A DNA stretch of 5,123 nt. Source: Saprospirales bacterium. GTDB lineage: Bacteria > Bacteroidota > Bacteroidia > Chitinophagales > Saprospiraceae. Within the stretch, counting starts at the first letter, position 1. Each line of letters starts with the position of its first letter. The stretch is from assembly GCA_024642645.1 (NCBI GenBank), contig JAHEAS010000050.1, forward strand, positions 6,199 through 11,321, read 5' to 3'. Positions 1-4,467 of the stretch are shown piece after piece. Below the pieces are notes generated by a model that had not been told where the DNA came from, did no database searches, and saw nothing but the letters and a program-made list of their open reading frames with translations. Both the position numbers and the translations under genes were made by a program.

Positions 1-577
1 CGTATTCGAAGCGTTCGATTATTTTCAATTGTGTTCCAAGTGAAAGCCGCATCTTGTCGAGGTACTGAAGAAACGTGGCATCGGATTCTTGGACACCCAC
101 CAGTACTGCTTCGCTGTTTGGAGCAAGGGATGACAATAAAATTTGCTTGCGCATGGCCATTTTGCCGTTGGCATCTGGTATAGGATCGCCATGGGGGTCG
201 AATTGTGGCCGTTCCAAGAACAAGTCGAGGCGCTCCACTAACTCGTCTGACTGTACGTGTTCTAGTTGTTCGGCTATGTCGTGCACTTTGTCCCAAGAAA
301 AGTCAAGCATTTTTACCAAAAAAACCTCCCAAAGCCGATGCTTGCGGACGAGGTTCGTAGCTAACACAGCTCCGTGCTCGCTCAGGTTGACTCCCCTGTG
401 TTTTTCATAATTCAAAAAACCTTTGCCCGCTAAACGTTTCAGCATGTCAGTGACGGATGCTGCCGAGGTGTTCACCATGGCTGCAATAGCGTTGGTGCTG
501 GCTGCTTTATCGCCATTTTCAGTAATCTTGAATACCGCTTTCAGGTAGTTTTCTTCAGTTTGGGTGAGAATATCCAT
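1..577 (-). CDS. DtxR/MntR-family metal-dependent transcriptional repressor (partial, C-terminus cut by window edge)
   Basis: I translated this from the minus strand; 192 codons are visible and the end runs off the window. Residues 1-65 form a winged helix starting MDILTQTEENYLKAVFKI, with recognition-helix sequence SAASVTDMLKRL. Residues about 66-120 are the metal-binding and dimerisation domain, with RKHRLWE and VHDIAEQLEHVQSDE. From about 155 a segment looks like the start of the SH3/FeoA-like third domain found in longer DtxR proteins. Likely ligands are H80, E84, H99, E103, E106 and H107. DtxR and IdeR have Cys at the position of E103, whereas manganese-sensing MntR has Glu, so I infer Mn(II) or broad Mn/Fe sensing; N10 replaces the usual Met/Asp. 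The family binds DNA when metal-loaded and represses metal uptake genes. ATG at 577 is the natural start for the first helix. A palindrome and promoter lie just upstream. The regulated transporter is not in view. Confidence 0.93.
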   Translation of the reverse strand, partial: MDILTQTEENYLKAVFKITENGDKAASTNAIAAMVNTSAASVTDMLKRLAGKGFLNYEKHRGVNLSEHGAVLATNLVRKHRLWEVFLVKMLDFSWDKVHDIAEQLEHVQSDELVERLDLFLERPQFDPHGDPIPDANGKMAMRKQILLSSLAPNSEAVLVGVQESDATFLQYLDKMRLSLGTQLKIIERFEY

Positions 578-598
578 CTATCCAATCAAATTTTTGAA

Positions 599-606
599 CA
601 AATGTA
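599..606 (-). promoter_or_regulatory. Bacteroidota-type -7 promoter element of the DtxR-family gene
   Basis: The minus strand reads TACATTTG, a full match to the TAnnTTTG consensus of the primary sigma factor in Bacteroidota. It lies about 22 nt before the ATG at 577, so the leader would be only around 15 nt. No clean TTTG/TTG -33 box is visible. The place where it should sit is occupied by the palindrome at 611-632, so the -33 contact is probably degenerate. Confidence 0.6.
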
Positions 607-610
607 TTTA

Positions 611-632
611 ATTTTTAGACTAGTCTAAAAAT
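611..632. promoter_or_regulatory. Perfect 22-bp palindrome, probable operator of the DtxR/MntR-type repressor
   Basis: Every base from 611 to 632 pairs with its partner around the centre between 621 and 622; the core is TTTAGACTAGTCTAAA. The arms TTAG...CTAA resemble the known DtxR/IdeR box, whose half-sites also carry TTAG and CTAA. It sits 4 nt upstream of the -7 element at 599-606 and 33 nt upstream of the repressor start, covering the -33 region. Bound repressor would block RNA polymerase, so I infer negative autoregulation. I saw no second copy in the window. Confidence 0.72.
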
Positions 633-688
633 ATTTTTTACAATTCTTGTTTTCGCTGGCAAAACACTAGGCCATTATGTGCCAAAAA

Positions 689-728
689 CAAAAACGGCAA
701 CGAAGCATCCGCCTCGTTGCCGTTTTTG
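689..728 (-). terminator. Rho-independent terminator of the 752-1534 gene
   Basis: A perfect 15-bp stem (689-703 pairs with 714-728) encloses a 10-nt loop at 704-713. The GC-rich part is CGGCAACGA against TCGTTGCCG. Reading the minus strand, the stem ends in TTTTTG and continues TTTTTGG, so a U-rich tail follows. It starts 23 nt past the stop codon of the 752-1534 gene. The plus strand also has five T at the end of the stem, so it could work in both directions, but no plus-strand gene ends here. Confidence 0.88.
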
Positions 729-751
729 GGCAAGCTGTAATTAGGAGATTA

Positions 752-1534
752 TTAAACTTCCATATCACCATCCATCGGTCCATCATCTTTATCATCTCCA
801 TCATCATCTACCACTTTCAACGTCTGTATTTTATTGAGCAACTGCTGCGCCCGCACGAGGAAGTCGGCGCGGTGCTCGTAGAATTCGTTGTGAATCATCA
901 GCAATCGGGCTGCATCCCAAGCTGCTGATTTTGGGTGAAGCTGCTTGGCGGCAATCGGGTGTAGCCAATACTCCAGGTTGTTGGAGCGCAGGTAAGAACC
1001 ATCCATGTCGAAACCAGTGATGACGGAAAGCTTGTTCAAGGAGAAAAGGTAGTCCGTTTCTTTGTTGAGTTCCTTCTGGAGGTCAATGATTTCGATGCGT
1101 CCGAAGCGTACGCCAGCTCTTTCACAGAGGAAAATATCACGACGGCCATCAAACGTGATGATGGTGTCTATTTGGTACTTGCGCATCGAGTCGAACATGA
1201 ATTTCTTCACTCGCATGTGCACTGGTCTGAGTTGTTTGAAGGAGAACTGTAAGGCCCGCTTGTCCACATGGAACTCTTCGAGAAAGGGTCTGGTGCGGCC
1301 AGTACGCATGTTTACCACGACTTTATTACGGCCTACGGTGTGTCCGAGTTCGTTGGTTTTGGAGTAAACACTCACGTAGTCCACATCTGCGTTGTTGACA
1401 AAAGTGTCTAGGAATATTTTTTTGGAACGGCCTTCGTACACCAAGAGTGCGACCTCAGCAATCGCAAAGAAGTTGGGGAAACCTCCGTAGATGTTGCCGT
1501 ATTTTAGCTCTAGAAATGCAATGTTTTGATCCAC
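752..1534 (-). CDS. Hypothetical protein, probable degenerate DEDD-type exonuclease fold with acidic C-terminal tail
   Basis: This 260-residue protein is not one I can name. The layout resembles a DEDDh 3'-5' exonuclease (RNase H-like fold). Near the start, IAFLELKYG is in the place of the first strand with its DxE motif, but only E9 remains. FAIAEVALLVY and KKIFLDTF fit strands 2 and 3. IDTIITFDGRRDIFLCERAG (D129) fits motif II, followed by IEIIDLQKEL. KSAAWDAARLL fits motif III (HxAxxDA), with D207 kept and K202 where His is expected; H200 is two residues away. Loss of the first Asp and the His suggests a weak or inactive enzyme that may only bind nucleic acid. Residues 243-259 are nearly all D, G, K and M, a disordered acidic tail. 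No signal peptide or membrane segment is seen. The start codon is GTG, since the next internal Met is at residue 76, inside the fold. It appears to be its own transcription unit, with a promoter at 1605-1632 and a terminator at 689-728. The gene is well supported; the fold is inference. Confidence 0.82.
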   Translation of the reverse strand: MDQNIAFLELKYGNIYGGFPNFFAIAEVALLVYEGRSKKIFLDTFVNNADVDYVSVYSKTNELGHTVGRNKVVVNMRTGRTRPFLEEFHVDKRALQFSFKQLRPVHMRVKKFMFDSMRKYQIDTIITFDGRRDIFLCERAGVRFGRIEIIDLQKELNKETDYLFSLNKLSVITGFDMDGSYLRSNNLEYWLHPIAAKQLHPKSAAWDAARLLMIHNEFYEHRADFLVRAQQLLNKIQTLKVVDDDGDDKDDGPMDGDMEV

Positions 1535-1604
1535 GTTAATAGTGTTGTTTTGGGAAAATGGTTTTAGAAATAAATTACTTGTTTGGTCTTTTTAAAAGCA
1601 CGGC

Positions 1605-1632
1605 CAAATTTATGAAAAATGCAAACAAACAA
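1605..1632 (-). promoter_or_regulatory. Probable Bacteroidota-type promoter of the 752-1534 gene
   Basis: The minus strand reads TAAATTTG at 1612-1605, matching TAnnTTTG. A TTG at 1632-1630 lies 17 nt upstream, within the spacing reported for Bacteroidota promoters. Transcription would start near 1597, giving a leader of about 60 nt before the GTG at 1534. The spacer between this gene and the aminopeptidase (1535-1694) is AT-rich and shows nothing else I can support. Confidence 0.5.
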
Positions 1633-1694
1633 GCCTTTTTTTGTATTACAAATTTTAATTGCCCGAATAATTTGCTTTTATTATTGCTTTGTTT

Positions 1695-2795
1695 TCAAAG
1701 GAGAAACTTCCCTCCTTCATAGATTTTTTCGCCGTCGGCGAAAATCTGACCACCGTTCTTCATGTCAGCTATCATGTCCCAATGGATGGACGACTGGTTC
1801 TTGCCGCCCGTCTGTAGATACGATTGCCCAATAGCCATGTGCACCGACCCGCCGATTTTTTCATCGAACAGAATGTTCTTTGTAAAACGGTCAATTTTGT
1901 AATTTGTTCCAATAGCAGCTTCGCCAAAATGCCTTGACCCAGCCACGTTCTGGAACACGTCGTCGAGCAGTTCTTTCCCCCGCTTTGCTTCCCATTTTTC
2001 CACCCTGCCGTCTTTCACCCAGAGCGTCACGCCCTCTACTTCGTGGCCAGCGTGTACGATGGGGTAGTTGAAATGCACCGTGCCGTTCACACTGTCCTCC
2101 ACAGGCGAGGTATAGACTTCGCCACTGGGCATGTTTGTCTGGCCATCAGAGTTGATCCAAGTGCGGCCCTTGGTCGAAAAGCTGATGTCAATGCCGTCGC
2201 CTTGGTATCGCACCGATTCTTTTTGGTTCAAAAAATCAACGATATGCTGCTGTGAGCGGCGCACTTCGAGCCAGGCGGCAGTTGGGTCGTCTTCGTACAA
2301 GCGGCATGCGTTGAACACGAATTGCTCGTATTCTTCAAGGGACATGCCCGCCTGCTGTGCATTTGCTAACGTTGGGTACTGGCAAAGGTTTCGCTTCAGG
2401 GAGCGGGTGGCCGTCCGTTCGAAATAGGTTTTGTTCAAATCTTGGGTAGCCTCCCGCCGAATGCCCACTTTTTTGGCATCAACGTGCTGGTCTTCCCGCA
2501 GGTTGAACGGCGCCATGATGTTGAGGTAGCAATCGAACTCTTCCATCGCTTGCCTATAGACTGGCGATATGTGCTTTAGTTGCGCATCACTTGCCTCGGC
2601 GTACATAATCCGGTTCTTTTCCCGGAAGGCCAAGTCCACCTCTACGATGGCGCCAGCTCGCAGTGCTTCCCGCCAAACTTCCCGCACCAGCGGCTCGGCC
2701 AGCGTGGTAGAGGAGACGTACAGCTTCTCGCCCTCCTTGATGCTAAGGCAGTATTGTACGAGTAGACGGGCATATTTTGCAAGCATTGAATCCAT
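1695..2795 (-). CDS. M29-family (thermophilic/AmpS-type) metallo-aminopeptidase
   Basis: This is a cytosolic exopeptidase that removes N-terminal residues from peptides with a two-metal centre. The 366 residues begin MDSMLAKYARLLVQYCL, the usual family opening, with TTLAEPLVREV following. The C-terminal half carries the active site: E226 in MPSGEVYTSP, E292 in HFGEAAIGTN, H319 and Y326 in GGSVHMAIGQSY, and H338 and D340 in IHWD. The spacings (66 residues between the two Glu, 7 between His and Tyr, 2 between His and Asp) agree with the known M29 ligands Glu250, Glu316, His345, Tyr352, His376 and Asp378 of the Thermus enzyme as I remember them. It is somewhat shorter than the roughly 410-residue Thermus and Staphylococcus enzymes. 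The frame stays open to 3176, but that part runs antisense through the exbD gene and does not resemble the family, so I start at 2795; ATG at 2786 is the alternative. It is divergent from exbD across 172 nt. A one-mismatch -7 box (GATATTTG, 2859-2852) is the best promoter candidate. Confidence 0.95.
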   Translation of the reverse strand: MDSMLAKYARLLVQYCLSIKEGEKLYVSSTTLAEPLVREVWREALRAGAIVEVDLAFREKNRIMYAEASDAQLKHISPVYRQAMEEFDCYLNIMAPFNLREDQHVDAKKVGIRREATQDLNKTYFERTATRSLKRNLCQYPTLANAQQAGMSLEEYEQFVFNACRLYEDDPTAAWLEVRRSQQHIVDFLNQKESVRYQGDGIDISFSTKGRTWINSDGQTNMPSGEVYTSPVEDSVNGTVHFNYPIVHAGHEVEGVTLWVKDGRVEKWEAKRGKELLDDVFQNVAGSRHFGEAAIGTNYKIDRFTKNILFDEKIGGSVHMAIGQSYLQTGGKNQSSIHWDMIADMKNGGQIFADGEKIYEGGKFLL

Positions 2796-2800
2796 GAAGG

Positions 2801-2841
2801 GCTGATTTAGCGGGCGGTTATCAAGCTGATTTTGGCTGATT
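2801..2841. repeat. Three short direct repeats in the leader of the aminopeptidase gene
   Basis: The heptamer GCTGATT (AATCAGC on the coding strand of the aminopeptidase) occurs at 2801-2807, 2825-2831 and 2835-2841, all within 46 nt upstream of the ATG at 2795. If the weak -7 box at 2852-2859 is real, all three fall in the mRNA leader. They could be a regulator or RNA-binding site, or chance. Confidence 0.5.
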
Positions 2842-2967
2842 GAGTGGGGCACAAATATCAAAAAAAATGGTTCACGAAAAAATTTGCGGTAAAAAATCAT
2901 TTGCCCAGCCGCCAATGTTAACGACTTATTCATCTTCTCTATCAAAGTATCGCCCAAATATCTAGCT

Positions 2968-3522
2968 ATGAAATCTTTAAACACCCAGCGTCGGCCAGTG
3001 GCCGAGGTGAACGCCAGTTCTATGGCGGACATCGCTTTTCTCCTCCTCGTCTTCTTCCTTGTTACTACGGTGATTGAAACGGAAAAGGGCATTGGCGTGA
3101 AACTGGCACCTTTTAACGACGACAACATACCGCCAGACCGCTTCTTAGATAGAAATGTGTTCAACATAAAAATCAATTACGCCAACCAATTGCTCCTTGA
3201 GGGGGAGCTTTTTCCTGTGGAAAAGTTGCGGCAACGCACCAAGGAGTTCATCATGAACCCCGCCAAGCGGCTCGACCTCGCCACCAGCCCAAACGCCGCT
3301 GTGGTTTCCCTGCAAAACGACCGCAGCACCAACTACCTCACCTACGTTTCCGTTTACAACGAACTCAAAGGGGCGTACAACGACCTTTGGAACGAGGAGG
3401 CACTTCGCTTGCACAACCTACCGTTCACAAAGCTGAGTCGCAGCAAGCAACAGGCCATCCGGCAGCGCATTCCGCTGGTGATTTCAGAGATTGATTTGGT
3501 GGATTTTGCTGTAAACAAGTAG
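2968..3522 (+). CDS. ExbD/TolR-type biopolymer transport protein (solitary)
   Basis: ExbD/TolR proteins pair with an ExbB/TolQ/MotA-type proton channel in the inner membrane and pass the proton-motive force to an envelope machine such as TonB. The 184 residues have a short cytoplasmic N-terminus (1-20), one membrane helix (about 21-37, DIAFLLLVFFLVTTVI) and a periplasmic domain of about 145 residues. D21 at the start of the helix matches the essential proton-carrying Asp (Asp25 of E. coli ExbD). The periplasmic part has the usual pattern: NVFNIKINYANQLLLEGE, then a VEKLRQRTKEF helix, and AVVSLQNDRSTNYLTYVSVYNELK. It is longer than in E. coli ExbD (141 residues in all). ATG at 2968 is the first in frame and puts the family motif at the right place. 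No exbB, tonB or second exbD is adjacent: the neighbours on both sides run on the other strand. Which ExbB it uses is unknown. I found no good promoter in 2796-2967. Confidence 0.93.
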   Translation: MKSLNTQRRPVAEVNASSMADIAFLLLVFFLVTTVIETEKGIGVKLAPFNDDNIPPDRFLDRNVFNIKINYANQLLLEGELFPVEKLRQRTKEFIMNPAKRLDLATSPNAAVVSLQNDRSTNYLTYVSVYNELKGAYNDLWNEEALRLHNLPFTKLSRSKQQAIRQRIPLVISEIDLVDFAVNK

Positions 3523-3533
3523 TTAGGTAGCCA

Positions 3534-4184
3534 TCAAGCAACCGATGCCAACTGCATTTCATCGGCCCGCTCCTCTTCCAAATGAGCGAAGCGATAGCCT
3601 TGCGAAGCAAAATGCTTGAGAACTTTTGGCAACACAAACTGCAATTTATCCCATGCCTTCAGGCTGTCGTGAAAAACGACGATGGAACCCTGCCTTGCAT
3701 TGTTGAGCACATTGTTGAGGCACTGTTCGGCACTGATTTCTGGGTCAAAATCACCACTGAGCACATCCCACATCACAATGCGGTAATGCCTTTGCAGAAA
3801 GTCGCCCTGCCTTGGTTTTAGTCTGCCATAAGGTGGTCGGAACAGGCTCGAACGGAGTGCATGAGCGCAGCGGCGTACGTTGAGAAAGTATTGCACATTG
3901 TCCGTCAGCCAGCCGTTGAGATGGTTGAACGTGTGATTGCCAATGGCGTGACCAGCCTTTTTTACCATTTCCAACACGTCGTTGTGCTTGTTTACATTGT
4001 CGCCTACACAAAAAAAAGTGGCCTTGGCATTGTGCTCCGCAAGTTGTTCGAGTACCCAAGGTGTTACCTCAGGTATCGGTCCATCATCAAAGGTTAGATG
4101 GAGGATTTTTTCGTCCGTTGGGATTCGCCAAGTAAAGTTTGGAAAGAGTTTTTGGATAAATTGAGGTGTTTTTACCAAATACAT
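3534..4184 (-). CDS. Polysaccharide deacetylase, NodB-homology/CE4 family
   Basis: CE4 enzymes are metal-dependent hydrolases that remove acetyl groups from N-acetylglucosamine-type sugars in peptidoglycan, chitin or other envelope glycans. All five motifs are present in 216 residues: TFDDGP (D33 as catalytic base, D34 as metal ligand), HTFNH (H84 and H88, metal ligands), RPPYG (116-120), MWDVLSGDFD (138-147) and VVFHDS with H172 as the second catalytic residue. The protein is little more than the NodB domain. There is no signal peptide or membrane helix: the N-terminus MYLVKTPQFIQKLFPNFTWR is basic and amphipathic. The enzyme therefore either acts inside the cell or on the inner membrane face, or leaves by a route not visible here. 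The ATG at 4184 is preferred because it directly precedes the conserved start as I know it from Bacteroidota homologues. Its stop lies 11 nt from the exbD stop, facing it. The substrate cannot be told from sequence. Confidence 0.95.
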   Translation of the reverse strand: MYLVKTPQFIQKLFPNFTWRIPTDEKILHLTFDDGPIPEVTPWVLEQLAEHNAKATFFCVGDNVNKHNDVLEMVKKAGHAIGNHTFNHLNGWLTDNVQYFLNVRRCAHALRSSLFRPPYGRLKPRQGDFLQRHYRIVMWDVLSGDFDPEISAEQCLNNVLNNARQGSIVVFHDSLKAWDKLQFVLPKVLKHFASQGYRFAHLEEERADEMQLASVA

Positions 4185-4237
4185 AAGTGTTTCAAATTTT
4201 TGGATATGTTCAATCGGTTCGGTGCTTTGACCGCATT

Positions 4238-4271
4238 TTGGAAAAAAGTAACCGCCGATGGTTTAGTTTTG
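4238..4271 (+). promoter_or_regulatory. Candidate Bacteroidota-type promoter for gltX
   Basis: TAGTTTTG at 4264-4271 matches TAnnTTTG, and a TTG at 4238-4240 lies 23 nt upstream, at the long end of the accepted spacing. It would give a leader of about 190 nt before gltX, unusually long for a housekeeping gene, so a closer promoter lacking the consensus is possible. Confidence 0.3.
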
Positions 4272-4366
4272 CAGTCCATTTTTGGAACTTATGGAAGCAG
4301 TTGGTCGGTTGTTTTGTTTTGTAAATCAACGAATTACAAAGAAAAAATGCTGCCAATAGGCGGTTA
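4249..4366. repeat. Spaced inverted repeat upstream of gltX
   Basis: TAACCGCC at 4249-4256 is the exact reverse complement of GGCGGTTA at 4359-4366. The match continues imperfectly inward (GATGG against CCAATA), so the arms could form a closing stem around about 100 nt. The enclosed DNA holds the candidate -7 box and a small stem-loop. It may be chance. Confidence 0.3.
4318..4340. repeat. Small AT-rich stem-loop
   Basis: TTTGTAA at 4318-4324 pairs exactly with TTACAAA at 4334-4340 around a 9-nt loop. The stem has one G-C pair and no following T-run on either strand, so it is not a terminator. No function is evident. Confidence 0.3.
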
Positions 4367-4430
4367 TTTGGCTATGTTTTTTTACAAAAAATTAAGATAG
4401 CCGAAACAGTGCCTTTAGCTGGTTTCCCAC

Positions 4431-4460
4431 TTTTTACTTTTACCTTTTTTACTTTTACCT
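4431..4460 (+). repeat. Perfect 15-bp tandem repeat directly upstream of gltX
   Basis: TTTTTACTTTTACCT occurs twice without a gap, at 4431-4445 and 4446-4460, ending 7 nt before the gltX ATG. It is an almost pure pyrimidine stretch on the coding strand, in the place where other bacteria would have a ribosome binding site. Replication slippage is the simplest origin. Confidence 0.85.
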
Positions 4461-4467
4461 TAAATCA

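Larger units (their letters stand above)
4185..4467. other. AT-rich divergent intergenic region between the deacetylase and gltX
   Basis: This 283-nt spacer must hold the promoters of two divergent genes. It contains no convincing gene: a plus-strand open frame running in from 4098 is antisense to the deacetylase at its start and low-complexity at its end. It holds a candidate gltX promoter (4238-4271), a spaced inverted repeat (4249-4366), a small stem-loop (4318-4340) and a tandem repeat (4431-4460). I found no TAnnTTTG match for the deacetylase. Confidence 0.7.

Noticed and set aside
75..410. Plus-strand open frame of 111 codons
   Set aside because: It is antisense to the DtxR-family gene, Ser/Arg/Thr-rich and resembles no family I know.
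677..928. Plus-strand open frame of 83 codons
   Set aside because: It begins inside the terminator hairpin and then runs antisense to the 752-1534 gene.
1636..1665. Short inverted repeat TTTGTATTACAAA as a terminator of the aminopeptidase gene
   Set aside because: The stem is only 5 bp of mostly A-T pairs and lies 40 nt past the stop; on the minus strand it is followed by A, not T.
1619..1834. Plus-strand open frame of 71 codons at the end of the aminopeptidase gene
   Set aside because: More than half is antisense to the aminopeptidase C-terminus, and its start lies in AT-rich promoter DNA.
2796..3176. N-terminal extension of the aminopeptidase reading frame by 127 codons
   Set aside because: It runs antisense through the start of exbD, does not resemble the M29 family, and the family opening begins at MDSMLAKYARLL.
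3542..3565. Inverted repeat CCGATG/CATCGG as the exbD terminator
   Set aside because: It has a 6-bp stem with a 12-nt loop and no T-run after it, and it is inside the coding end of the deacetylase.
4098..4400. Plus-strand open frame of 100 codons before gltX
   Set aside because: The first 87 nt are antisense to the deacetylase start; the rest is AT-rich spacer with Phe/Lys-rich, non-protein-like composition. A small real peptide cannot be excluded but nothing supports it.
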